From contig JAQTXW010000025.1 in the NCBI GenBank assembly GCA_028688575.1, positions 1 through 33,229 of the forward strand: a stretch of DNA of 33,229 nucleotides, read 5' to 3'. The notes beneath the pieces are model-generated. The model did not search any database, was not told the DNA's origin, and was given only the letters and a program-made list of their open reading frames with translations. The DNA comes from Methylotenera sp. Its GTDB lineage: Bacteria > Pseudomonadota > Gammaproteobacteria > Burkholderiales > Methylophilaceae. Position 1 is the first letter of the stretch. Each line of letters begins with the position of its first letter. Shown here piece by piece: positions 10,681 to 18,558 of the stretch. The position numbers and the translations under genes were made by a program.

Positions 10681-11394
10681 TTAAGCCAAAAGTAAAAATA
10701 CAGTGGGCTTCTTATGCAGGTCTGGCAATTCTTTGGCGTTTCTCCACGTTTGAATGTTTCTACTTACGATAAACTCATCATCAAGACTAATATTGCATGC
10801 GATACATAGCTGAGTTTCATTCTGGCAGTGCGCTAAGATATCCTCCAGTAAGTGTTGGTTACGATAGGGTGTTTCAATAAAGATCTGTGTTTCATTATTT
10901 TTACGAGACTGTTTTTCAATTTCCTTAAGTTTTTGAATACGAGCGGCCTTATCTGCAGGTAAATAGCCTAAAAAAGTAAAGTGCTGTCCATTAAGACCCG
11001 AGGCCATCAAGCTTAGTAAAATAGCGCTGGGGCCGACCAGTGGCGCAACCCGAATTCCTTTTTTATGTGCAAGGGCTGCGAGTTTTGCGCCTGGGTCAGC
11101 GATGCCTGGGCATCCCGCCTCGCTCATCAGCCCTACGTTTTGTCCTCCGAGCAGCGGGGCTAACAGTGCTGGGATGGTTTTTTCTTCTGTGTGTTCGTTA
11201 AGCGTCATGAGTTTGAGTTCGCGCACGGGCTTGTTGGTTTTTATTAGCCCCAGAAAGCGACGCGCGGTTTTCTCATTTTCTACAACAAACACCTCTAGCT
11301 TTTGAGCAATACTGATGACATCAGGCGGTAATGCGAGTGACAAGTTGTCATCGCCCAAAGTGACAGGAATAAAATAAAGTGTGCCTAATGCCAT
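10681..11394 (-). CDS. RsmI-like tetrapyrrole-methylase-fold SAM-dependent methyltransferase
   Basis: The 237-residue product belongs to the family of RsmI, the 16S rRNA C1402 ribose methylase, but is shorter (RsmI is about 286 residues) and more divergent. Seen: N-terminal GTLYFIPVTLGD, and the SAM-pocket stretch LMSEAGCPGIADPGAKL followed by VAPLVGPSAILLSLMASGL. The methyl acceptor is unknown; rRNA is a reasonable guess by family. The open frame runs upstream to 11475 inside the next gene, but the family-like N-terminus and the short 14-base gap favour the ATG at 11394. Cotranscription with the DUF4139 gene upstream is likely. A true rsmI could exist elsewhere in the genome. Confidence 0.85.
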   Translation of the reverse strand: MALGTLYFIPVTLGDDNLSLALPPDVISIAQKLEVFVVENEKTARRFLGLIKTNKPVRELKLMTLNEHTEEKTIPALLAPLLGGQNVGLMSEAGCPGIADPGAKLAALAHKKGIRVAPLVGPSAILLSLMASGLNGQHFTFLGYLPADKAARIQKLKEIEKQSRKNNETQIFIETPYRNQHLLEDILAHCQNETQLCIACNISLDDEFIVSRNIQTWRNAKELPDLHKKPTVFLLLA

Positions 11395-11408
11395 TTGCAA
11401 TCCATTAA

Positions 11409-12857
11409 TTAATACTTTATCTGAACACGGTAGCTCAGCGTTGTTTTGCCTTCTGCTGGAATTGTTATTTTCCAAATCGCAGTATTACTGGTGGCTTTGT
11501 TACTATGGTGACTTTCGTTCAATATTTTCCATTCCGCAGGAATCGGCTCTTTGACTGTCACTATGACAGCTTCTTTTTTCGCATTTTTAAGCACGATCTC
11601 GTAAGCACTTTCATAGGTACGGTTGCCTTTACTTGGACGAGGCAAGGTTTTGAAGTCAGTTTGTTTTTTGTCAGCCGTAACATCAAACGCCTCGCCTAAT
11701 TTCAGGCGCACTTTTTCGTTTTTTGGTGTGTGGTCAATGTTGTCTTCGCCAACAAACTGCGCATTGCCTTGATTGTCTTTTTTATACATGCGCATAACGC
11801 CTTTGGGTAAGGGCATGCCAAGCTTGGCAGATTCTTTGTTATCAAATTCTACAAAGACGCCCACTTTCATTTTTTGACCTAAGTCGCCATAGCTGGATGT
11901 ATAGTAATAATTTGAGCCTTGTAATACCAGCTCTTTACGCGCGGGTACGTTGCTTGCAGAGAGTAAGGCGACTTGCTTGGTTTGATTTTCGGCGATGGTC
12001 GTAGGGCGGTTTAGCGAGTATAAATGGTATTCCAGGAGTGACTCTTCAGCCATAGGCGCGCTTGCCGCAGACTCAAGGACGTCAGATTTTACTGATCTAA
12101 GTGAGCCAAGACGCATTTCTGGCCGGACGCGATTAACATCGCCTGCTACGAGTTGCAGTTTAGCATTTTGGTAACTGGCACCGCTGGTGTTGGTGAGCGT
12201 GACCCAGCCTGATAAGTCGATACTGTTTTCTTTTGGGCTCAGTTCAGCTACGTAATCTGCTTTCCAGCTTAATCCCCCCGTCAGGTAACTTAGCTCTACC
12301 GTATGTTCTGCGGGCGCGTTGTTGTTAAGTTGCGTGACAAGGGTAGGGCGGTCGCGTAAATTTTCTGGCACATCATCATAGACAATGCGCCCTGGAATCC
12401 CGGTTTCGATGCGATTGCCAATTTTAAGTACAACGCCATTGTTGGCTGAGAGTACCGTTGCCTTTTCGATATTTTCTTCACCTGTGACAGAATTAGTTTT
12501 GATGATGCTGACAGTTTTTCCTACATACTTTTCCAGTAGTTTCTGTGGTGTCAGTAAATCAAAATCAAAATTCTGTTCTAAAGTAGTTAAGCTGCCGATA
12601 TGGCTAATGCTACGAAGTAACGCCGTTTCAGGGCGAATTTGAGCGCTTACATCCCTCAGCGCGAGCGAGTTTAAACCTTGTTTCAGTTTGACTTTGCGTA
12701 GGTCTTTAACTAGCGCCAGGTTTTCGTTGTAAATTGTGACGGCAACAGACTGTTGCTCATGATGGGTATTGCGGATTTCTTCGGACGCTACCGCCCAAGC
12801 TCCAGTACCAAGTGCGGAAAGTGTGGCAAGTAATATAGTGGTGTTTTTTTGTTTCAT
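11409..12857 (-). CDS. Exported DUF4139 domain protein of unknown function
   Basis: A 482-residue protein with a Sec signal peptide (cut near residues 22-24, after GAWAVA) and a beta-rich body. The central and C-terminal parts look like DUF4139: ELSYLTGGLSWKADYVAEL, GWVTLTNTSGASYQNAKLQL, and a C-terminal half with VFVEFDNKESAKLGMPLPKG and AYEIVLKNAKKEAVIVTV that resembles an immunoglobulin-like mucoidy/adhesion-type fold. No catalytic motif is visible. Predicted periplasmic or outer-membrane associated. An AGGA site eight bases upstream supports the ATG at 12857. The downstream methyltransferase gene starts 14 bases after the stop; a functional link is not evident. Confidence 0.85.
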   Translation of the reverse strand: MKQKNTTILLATLSALGTGAWAVASEEIRNTHHEQQSVAVTIYNENLALVKDLRKVKLKQGLNSLALRDVSAQIRPETALLRSISHIGSLTTLEQNFDFDLLTPQKLLEKYVGKTVSIIKTNSVTGEENIEKATVLSANNGVVLKIGNRIETGIPGRIVYDDVPENLRDRPTLVTQLNNNAPAEHTVELSYLTGGLSWKADYVAELSPKENSIDLSGWVTLTNTSGASYQNAKLQLVAGDVNRVRPEMRLGSLRSVKSDVLESAASAPMAEESLLEYHLYSLNRPTTIAENQTKQVALLSASNVPARKELVLQGSNYYYTSSYGDLGQKMKVGVFVEFDNKESAKLGMPLPKGVMRMYKKDNQGNAQFVGEDNIDHTPKNEKVRLKLGEAFDVTADKKQTDFKTLPRPSKGNRTYESAYEIVLKNAKKEAVIVTVKEPIPAEWKILNESHHSNKATSNTAIWKITIPAEGKTTLSYRVQIKY

Positions 12858-12898
12858 GATGGATATCCTAGTAGTAGTTTAATAATGCATCAACAATT

Positions 12899-12926
12899 TT
12901 TATATGATTGCGATGCTTCACTGCAA
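12899..12926 (-). promoter_or_regulatory. Possible promoter for the DUF4139 gene
   Basis: On the minus strand TTGCAG (12921-12926) and TATAAA (12899-12904) are 16 bases apart, about 40 bases ahead of the ATG. The -10 is good, the -35 matches only three of six. Confidence 0.25.
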
Positions 12927-12986
12927 TGGATTAAACGTGGCATCCAGTTAAAAGGGGTTAAATGATTTTAAAATTATATTTTGACA

Positions 12987-13568
12987 CTATATTACAGTAA
13001 CGCCTTCAGCTTGCAGCATGTCGATTAAACGTATCAAGGGCAAGCCAATCAATGCATTAGGGTCATCCCCTTGCATTTTTTCAATGAGTGCAATGCCCAA
13101 ACCTTCAGACTTGGCACTCCCTGCGCATTGATACGGCTGCTCTAATAATAGGTAACGTTCAATTTGCGCATCGGATAGCTGTCTGAATTTAACATGATAG
13201 GGCACGGCTTCTGCCTGCATGTTATGGGTGCTGGCATTATATAAGCATAATGCACTGTGAAAGATAACCTCACGACCGCGCATCATGCGTAATTGTTGAG
13301 TTGCATTACTGTGATTGAGCGGTTTTCCCAGTTGAATATTATCAAGAGTTGCCACTTGGTCGCAGCCAATAATTAGGGCGTCAGGGTTTGTTTCGGCAAT
13401 TTTTTTTGCTTTTAATTGCGCAAGTCTTAATGCGGTTGCCTGTGGAAGCTCGCCATTGATAGGCGTCTCATCCACATCAGGAGTGATACAAATAAAGGGA
13501 AGCCTCAAGCGTTCAAGCAGCTCGCGTCGGTAAGGGGAGGAGGAGGCTAGAATGAGTGTCTGTGTCAT
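12987..13568 (-). CDS. yceF: Maf-like nucleoside triphosphate pyrophosphatase, YceF (7-methyl-GTP) type
   Basis: House-cleaning pyrophosphatase that hydrolyses modified nucleotides; the YceF branch prefers 7-methyl-GTP. 193 residues. The N-terminal [17 protein letters not shown] is the Maf signature; [18 protein letters not shown] (catalytic Asp) and GKPL follow. [18 protein letters not shown] and [10 protein letters not shown] match the YceF subgroup rather than the dTTP/UTP subgroup. In E. coli yceF sits next to yceD-rpmF-plsX, facing away from it; here the orientation is the same, but two pyruvate carboxylase genes lie between. Confidence 0.93.
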   Translation of the reverse strand: MTQTLILASSSPYRRELLERLRLPFICITPDVDETPINGELPQATALRLAQLKAKKIAETNPDALIIGCDQVATLDNIQLGKPLNHSNATQQLRMMRGREVIFHSALCLYNASTHNMQAEAVPYHVKFRQLSDAQIERYLLLEQPYQCAGSAKSEGLGIALIEKMQGDDPNALIGLPLIRLIDMLQAEGVTVI

Positions 13569-13580
13569 AATTGGTTTGAT

Positions 13581-13613
13581 ATAAAAAAGCCGACAGGGGT
13601 TATCTGTCGGCTT
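13581..13613 (-). terminator. Intrinsic terminator of the pycA-pycB unit
   Basis: A perfect 10-base-pair stem (13587-13596 with 13604-13613) with a 7-base loop, followed on the minus strand by a run of six T (13581-13586). It lies 22 bases after the pycB stop and before maf, so maf probably needs its own promoter or readthrough. Confidence 0.88.
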
Positions 13614-13635
13614 AATAGATTGATTTTAAACAGCT

Positions 13636-15483
13636 TTACTCGGGTTGAATTTCAAGCAGCGCTTCATCTGGCGTAACAGTGTCACCTTTGGTGACATGCA
13701 CGGCAACGACTATGCCCGATGTAGCGGCTTGAATTTCATTTTCCATTTTCATCGCCTCAATCACCAGTACACCATCTCCTGCTTTGACTTTGTCACCCGC
13801 GTTGACCTTCACGGCAACGATAGTGCCTGGCATAGAGGTGGTAACGTGTCCCGCATGGGTAGGGCGCGGTCTGTTGCTGCCGGCATTGGTTGATACCTTC
13901 TTTTTGTTGCCGGTGCTGGCACTGCCATCGCCAGAAATTTCAATTTCACTTAATGTTTCAACAATCACCTCTTCAGCGATGCCGTCGATAGAAACAAAAT
14001 ATGGACGTTGTTCTTCACCTGCATGACCACTGCCTGTTACATTGATGTGAAAGGTTTCGCCATGTAATGTGACTTTAAATTCATTGGGTGCGTAGCGTGC
14101 ACCTTGGCTGTGCTCGCTAACTTTATCAAGTAGCGTTTCTGGTATAAGTGAACCCGCATTGCGTTCTTGTAAATAAGTTTGACCGATATCAGGGAACATG
14201 GCGTATGTCAGCACGTCTTCTTCAGATTTGGCAAAGCGTTCAGCCTCGATTGTCAACTTCGCCATTTCTGGCTTTAACAGATCAGCAGGTCTACAGCTAA
14301 TGACTGCGGCGCTACCAACAGCCTGCTGTTTGATGGCTTCATTGACTGGTGCGGGCGACTGCCCATAATGGCCAAGCAGATAGTTCTTTACTTCATTGGT
14401 AATCGATTTATAACGTGCACCAGTGACTACATTAAGCACGGCCTGCGTACCTACAATTTGTGAGGTAGGTGTCACCAAGGGAGGGTAGCCCAAATCTTCA
14501 CGCACACGCGGGATTTCATTGAGCACCTCGTCGATGCGATTCAATGCACCTTGTTCTTTGAGTTGGTTGGATAAGTTTGAAATCATGCCACCAGGGACTT
14601 GGTTAACCAGCACGCGCGTATCAACACCAGTAAAGTTGCTCTCAAATTGCCAGTATTTTTTTCTTACTTCACGGAAGTAAGCGGTAATTTCCTGTAGCGC
14701 GGCTAAATCCAGGCCTGTATCGTACTCGGTGCCTTTTAGCGCCGCCACTAGGCTCTCGGTGGAAGTATGGCTCGCACCTTCACCAAATGATGAGTTGCAT
14801 GTGTCTATGATAGCTGCACCTGCTTCTATGCCTTTAAGAAAGCACATGGAGGACAAGCCAGATGTGGCATGGCTGTGCAGGTGGATTGGCAGGTTAACGC
14901 TTGCACGGATTGCCTTCACTAGTTCACTGGTGCTTTGTGGGGTAAGTAGGCCTGCCATATCTTTAATGGCTATGGTGTCACAGCCCATAGACTCCAGCTC
15001 TTTAGCAAGTGCCACAAAGTGAGCAACATCATGCACAGGGCTAGTGGTGTAACTAATGGCACCTTCTGCATGCTTGCCCACTTTTTTTACAGCCTCAATA
15101 GAGGTCTTTAAATTGCGCATATCGTTCATGGCGTCAAAAATGCGGAAAACATCTACACCATTATCCGCAGATTTTTTTACGAACGCTTGAACCACATCGT
15201 CAGAGTAGTGGCGGTAGCCCAACAAATTTTGGCCACGAAGCAACATTTGAATGCGGCTGTTCGGTAAGGCCTTGCGTAATTTTGTCAGGCGTTCCCATGG
15301 GTCTTCCTTGAGGAAGCGTACGCAGGCATCAAAAGTGGCGCCTCCCCATGCTTCTAAAGACCAAAAGCCGATTGCATCCAGTTTTGAGCAAATGGGCAGC
15401 ATATCATCGGTACGCATACGAGTTGCAATAAGAGACTGATGTCCATCGCGTAAAACCAGTTCTGAAACAAATACTTTTGCCAT
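13636..15483 (-). CDS. pycB: Pyruvate carboxylase subunit B (carboxyltransferase plus biotinyl domain; OadA-like)
   Basis: Transfers carboxyl from biotin to pyruvate to give oxaloacetate. 615 residues: an HMGL-like TIM-barrel carboxyltransferase domain (about 1-270) with LRDGHQS, a conserved Lys174 in AIKDMAGL (carbamylated in the family) and metal ligands in HLHSHATSG; a PYC_OADA domain (about 290-480); a Pro/Gly/Ser linker (about 520-545); and a biotinyl domain whose EAMKMENE carries the biotin at Lys579. The same architecture occurs in the sodium-pump oxaloacetate decarboxylase alpha subunit, but the adjacent biotin carboxylase gene and the absence of beta and gamma pump genes favour two-subunit pyruvate carboxylase. 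45 bases after pycA. Confidence 0.92.
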   Translation of the reverse strand: MAKVFVSELVLRDGHQSLIATRMRTDDMLPICSKLDAIGFWSLEAWGGATFDACVRFLKEDPWERLTKLRKALPNSRIQMLLRGQNLLGYRHYSDDVVQAFVKKSADNGVDVFRIFDAMNDMRNLKTSIEAVKKVGKHAEGAISYTTSPVHDVAHFVALAKELESMGCDTIAIKDMAGLLTPQSTSELVKAIRASVNLPIHLHSHATSGLSSMCFLKGIEAGAAIIDTCNSSFGEGASHTSTESLVAALKGTEYDTGLDLAALQEITAYFREVRKKYWQFESNFTGVDTRVLVNQVPGGMISNLSNQLKEQGALNRIDEVLNEIPRVREDLGYPPLVTPTSQIVGTQAVLNVVTGARYKSITNEVKNYLLGHYGQSPAPVNEAIKQQAVGSAAVISCRPADLLKPEMAKLTIEAERFAKSEEDVLTYAMFPDIGQTYLQERNAGSLIPETLLDKVSEHSQGARYAPNEFKVTLHGETFHINVTGSGHAGEEQRPYFVSIDGIAEEVIVETLSEIEISGDGSASTGNKKKVSTNAGSNRPRPTHAGHVTTSMPGTIVAVKVNAGDKVKAGDGVLVIEAMKMENEIQAATSGIVVAVHVTKGDTVTPDEALLEIQPE

Positions 15484-15528
15484 ATTTTTAATCTATCGCT
15501 TTAATGTTTAAATTAATTTAAATCGTAA

Positions 15529-16947
15529 CTAAATGCCTTCGTGTGCAGCAATCACAGCGGATATAGCAGCAGCAATTAACTCAGGGGGTACTACATTTGC
15601 ATAATTAGTCAGCTCAGGATGGCTTTCAACAAAGCTGGTATTAAATTCTGCATTTCTAAAATCTTCATGCTTCAGGATCTCCTGATAATACGGAATAGTG
15701 GTTTTAACACCGTAAATCAACATATCATCCAGCGCGCGGCGACCTCTTTCGATGACCCCTTCCCAGGTGAGTGCCCAAACTGTGAGCTTGGCACACATGG
15801 AATCGTAATAGGGCGGTATCACATAACCGCTGAAAATTGCAGCATCCATTCTCACGCCTGGGCCACCAGGTGCATAGTAGCGCGTAATTTTACCAAAACT
15901 CGGCAAAAAGCCATTTTTTGGGTCTTCCGCGTTAATGCGGAACTCCATCGCGTAGCCCCTGAATTTCACATCTTTTTGTGCGTATTGCAGTGGGTGGCCG
16001 TAAGCAATGCGAATCTGCTCCTGCACGATATCAATGCCAGTAATGGTTTCGGTAACCGTATGTTCTACTTGAAGGCGTGTATTCATTTCCATGAAATAGA
16101 AAGTATTATCTGAGTCAAGTAAAAACTCAACAGTACCTGCATTTTTATAGTTCACGGCTTTTGCGGCCTTAACTGCTAACCCGCCAATGTATTCACGCTG
16201 TGCCTGTGATAGTTGTGGTGATGGTGCGATTTCTATCAGTTTTTGGTTGCGGCGCTGAATGGAGCAGTCACGCTCAAACAAGTGGATTGCATTACCATGA
16301 GCATCTGCAATTACCTGCACTTCAATGTGACGTGGTGATACCACGCATTTTTCAATAAAGACTTCAGGTTTACCAAACGCCTTGCTCGCCTCACTGATAA
16401 CGCGGTCATAATTGCTGAGCAGATCTTTTTCGCTGTCGCATCTGCGAATTCCTCGACCGCCACCGCCATTAGTCGCTTTAAGCATGATGGGGTAGCCAAT
16501 TTTGTTAGCGAGTGTTACGGCTTCATCCAGATCTTTTAAATTGCCATTACTGCCTGGTGTGCAGGGAATGCCAGCATCAATCATAGCATTTCTTGCCTGA
16601 ATCTTGTCACCCATTTGGCGAATAACATCTGCACTGGGGCCGATAAACTTGACACCACGTCTTTCACATATCTCTGCGAGTTCAGGGTTCTCAGATAAAA
16701 AGCCGTAGCCTGGATGCAGAGCGTCACAGCCAGCAGCTACTGCCAGATTAACGATATTGTGCGCATTCAGGTAACCCGCCACAGGGTCAGCGCCAATATG
16801 ATAAGCCTCGTCGGCTTTTTTCACGTGCAAAGCCTGACGGTCTGCATCGGTATAAATCGCTACGGATTTGATGCCCATTTCTGAGCTTGCGCGTACAATG
16901 CGCACAGCAATCTCACCGCGATTGGCAACTAGAATCTTTTTGAACAC
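15529..16947 (-). CDS. pycA: Pyruvate carboxylase subunit A (biotin carboxylase)
   Basis: ATP-dependent carboxylation of the biotin carried by subunit B. 472 residues: biotin-carboxylase N-domain from KILVANRGEIAVRIVRA, ATP-grasp domain with the Gly-rich loop KATNGGGGRGIR (157-168), the active-site stretch MEMNTRLQVEHTVTE (286-300), and the C-terminal biotin-carboxylase domain from about 335. AccC of acetyl-CoA carboxylase is a close relative, but pairing with pycB indicates the pyruvate enzyme. The start is GTG at 16947, with AAGG eight bases upstream, and begins exactly at the conserved N-terminus. Role: anaplerotic oxaloacetate supply. Confidence 0.92.
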   Translation of the reverse strand: MFKKILVANRGEIAVRIVRASSEMGIKSVAIYTDADRQALHVKKADEAYHIGADPVAGYLNAHNIVNLAVAAGCDALHPGYGFLSENPELAEICERRGVKFIGPSADVIRQMGDKIQARNAMIDAGIPCTPGSNGNLKDLDEAVTLANKIGYPIMLKATNGGGGRGIRRCDSEKDLLSNYDRVISEASKAFGKPEVFIEKCVVSPRHIEVQVIADAHGNAIHLFERDCSIQRRNQKLIEIAPSPQLSQAQREYIGGLAVKAAKAVNYKNAGTVEFLLDSDNTFYFMEMNTRLQVEHTVTETITGIDIVQEQIRIAYGHPLQYAQKDVKFRGYAMEFRINAEDPKNGFLPSFGKITRYYAPGGPGVRMDAAIFSGYVIPPYYDSMCAKLTVWALTWEGVIERGRRALDDMLIYGVKTTIPYYQEILKHEDFRNAEFNTSFVESHPELTNYANVVPPELIAAAISAVIAAHEGI

Positions 16948-16986
16948 GTGGTAAACCTTAAAAAAAATTTCGTTACAAAACGCGCA

Positions 16987-17014
16987 ATTGTATCATGTGA
17001 GTAGTGATAGCCAA
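16987..17014 (-). promoter_or_regulatory. Candidate promoter for pycA-pycB
   Basis: On the minus strand TTGGCT (17009-17014) and TACAAT (16987-16992) are separated by 16 bases. The -10 matches five of six consensus positions, the -35 four of six. It lies about 40 bases ahead of the GTG start. Confidence 0.45.
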
Positions 17015-17088
17015 ATCCTTGGTGCGTATTTATGGCAAAAATTGCAGATTTAATGCGGATTTATACTTGTGATTTCTGGGTGGGTCTT

Positions 17089-17137
17089 AGGCAGAATACT
17101 TTGCCAATCGAACAGGAGATGGGGGATAATTCTGCCT
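17089..17137. promoter_or_regulatory. Inverted repeat bracketing the yceD promoter; possible operator
   Basis: AGGCAGAAT (17089-17097) and ATTCTGCCT (17129-17137) are perfect 9-base arms 31 bases apart. The arms flank the candidate -35 and overlap the end of the -10 of the yceD promoter. That position suits a repressor or looping site. A 9-base match over this distance could also be chance. Confidence 0.35.
17101..17130 (+). promoter_or_regulatory. Candidate sigma-70 promoter for yceD
   Basis: TTGCCA (17101-17106) and GATAAT (17125-17130), five of six matches each, with an 18-base spacer. Start of transcription would fall near 17137, about 23 bases before the yceD ATG. Confidence 0.55.
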
Positions 17138-17159
17138 GTATAAATATTTGTAGGAAATA

Positions 17160-17717
17160 ATGAGCATGACTACACAGCCGCTTCAGATTGATAACATAGC
17201 ATTTGCAACCAGGGCTGAGCATTTACAGGGTGCGTTAAGCTTGGCAGCCTTGCCCAGGTTGCGAGAGTTGCTGACGTCAAAAATGCCAGCCCCAGCACTT
17301 GCTGCAGAAAATTTGGCGGCGAATCAGGATGTGGCTGATGAGGTTGAATTTCAATTAAGCGGTGAAAAAAATGTAATGGGTCAGCATCTTCTGCATCTTT
17401 CCATTCAGGCGGACTTACCTACATTCTGTCAGCGATGTTTGCAGCGTATGCGCATTGCTATGGGTTTGAACTTTACTTACCTTATTGCAGAGGTGGATGA
17501 TGCGGCTTTATTGGATGGGGATGAGTTAACTTTGGAAGATGAAATGGATGTGCAGCCGCCAGATCAAGCCATGAGTTTACTTGCGCTTATTGAAGATGAG
17601 TTAATCATGGCGCTACCTATTGCGCCAACCCATGATTTCTCTTGCACGGACGTGCAAATGCAAAGCGGTGATAAGCACAACCCATTTGCAGCGTTGAAGG
17701 GCTTGATTAAATCTTGA
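17160..17717 (+). CDS. yceD: YceD/DUF177 family protein, large-subunit rRNA accumulation factor
   Basis: Member of the YceD (DUF177) family, needed for normal 23S rRNA accumulation and almost always encoded beside rpmF. 185 residues; the family Cys pair is seen in PTFCQRCLQRM, followed by an acidic stretch (AEVDDAALLDGDELTLEDEMD) and an ending with DFSC and NPFAALKGLIKS, the typical C-terminus. A TAGGA site five bases upstream fits the ATG at 17160; an ATG two codons later is also possible. No catalytic residues are known. Followed by an unusually long 237-base gap before rpmF that carries a second promoter. Confidence 0.92.
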   Translation: MSMTTQPLQIDNIAFATRAEHLQGALSLAALPRLRELLTSKMPAPALAAENLAANQDVADEVEFQLSGEKNVMGQHLLHLSIQADLPTFCQRCLQRMRIAMGLNFTYLIAEVDDAALLDGDELTLEDEMDVQPPDQAMSLLALIEDELIMALPIAPTHDFSCTDVQMQSGDKHNPFAALKGLIKS

Positions 17718-17806
17718 TGGCTGGCCCAACAATCTAGTATGAGTTAAGCCCAAATTAAAAATCAAAATGAAACATCAGCTGAAATGCGAATAAACTCACG
17801 CAGTTG

Positions 17807-17835
17807 CTGACAAAACTTGATATTTACATTACAAT
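17807..17835 (+). promoter_or_regulatory. Candidate sigma-70 promoter for rpmF
   Basis: CTGACA (17807-17812) and TACAAT (17830-17835), five of six matches each, at the ideal 17-base spacing. Transcripts would start near 17842 and carry a leader of about 110 bases before rpmF. Confidence 0.6.
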
Positions 17836-17954
17836 GCTGAATTAGCTTTTTTCTAATCTTAAAAAATTTAGCAGTGCGATGGCGATTTGTTAGCGGATGG
17901 CACTGATTTATAAGTAATTGAGATGATGTTTTAATCATTTTATTGGAGTTTATT

Positions 17955-18134
17955 ATGGCAGTTCAACAAAACAAAAAGACACCTTCCAAGCGCGGCATGC
18001 ACCGTTCACATGACTTTTTGACCAACCCAGCATTGGCTGTAGAGCCAACAACAGGTGAAACGCATTTGCGTCATCACGTGAGCCCAAATGGCTACTATCG
18101 TGGCCGTAAAGTGTTGCCATCAAAAGGCGAATAA
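17955..18134 (+). CDS. rpmF: 50S ribosomal protein L32
   Basis: Small protein of the large ribosomal subunit. 59 residues beginning [19 protein letters not shown], the L32 signature, with a C-terminal [19 protein letters not shown]. It has no cysteines, so it is the zinc-free form usual in proteobacteria. ATG at 17955 is chosen because GGAG lies six bases upstream; an in-frame ATG four codons earlier overlaps that site. It sits between its own promoter candidate and a strong terminator, so it could be made as a separate mRNA. Confidence 0.97.
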   Translation: MAVQQNKKTPSKRGMHRSHDFLTNPALAVEPTTGETHLRHHVSPNGYYRGRKVLPSKGE

Positions 18135-18203
18135 GTTTACACGCACACAATTAACGTATTGATTACGATCAAGATCCATTGTTTGGTGTGTTGATTGCAA
18201 CAT

Positions 18204-18247
18204 AAAAATTAACGCCGCTCCAGTAAAATGGGCGGCGTTAATTTTTT
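18204..18247 (+). terminator. Strong intrinsic terminator after rpmF
   Basis: A perfect 15-base-pair stem (18204-18218 with 18232-18246), GC-rich near the loop, with two further pairs possible inside the 13-base loop, and a run of six T on the descending arm. It would separate rpmF from plsX. Confidence 0.92.
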
Positions 18248-18558
18248 GCGATTCGTTTTAACTCAGATTTGCTTTAACCCAGACTTTCCACCAAACTTTG
18301 CCAGAGCTTGATAATCAACACTCAAGCCAATATGCTGGCAAGCGTTGTTAAAAGTGACAGCCTAGCGCAATTGAATGGATCTTTATGCGCAAAATAAAAG
18401 ATGCAAAGTGGGTGGTTGGCATTCAGGTGGGTTTAATATTGCTGAATGGAAAATCTGAGTTAAATTATGAAATGCTGAATTATTCTGATGTGTCAGTTAT
18501 GATACTGATACTACAGCCAAGTATTTAGCTTATTTATTTTTATTAATTGAGTATCAAG
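18248..18558. other. Gene-poor region between rpmF terminator and plsX
   Basis: About 310 bases with no recognisable gene. It holds a weak promoter-like pair, CTGAAT (18475-18480) and TATGAT (18498-18503) with 17 bases between, which could drive plsX, and a 47-codon open frame (18385-18528) of doubtful meaning. The plsX start lies at the right end. Confidence 0.5.
18475..18503 (+). promoter_or_regulatory. Possible promoter for plsX-fabH-fabD-fabG
   Basis: CTGAAT and TATGAT at 17-base spacing, 55 bases ahead of the plsX ATG. The -10 matches five of six, the -35 only three. Expected on logic because a strong terminator lies upstream. Confidence 0.3.

Noticed and set aside
15619-16113. A 164-codon plus-strand frame within pycA
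   Set aside because: Fully inside the biotin carboxylase gene, whose residues are intact on the other strand.
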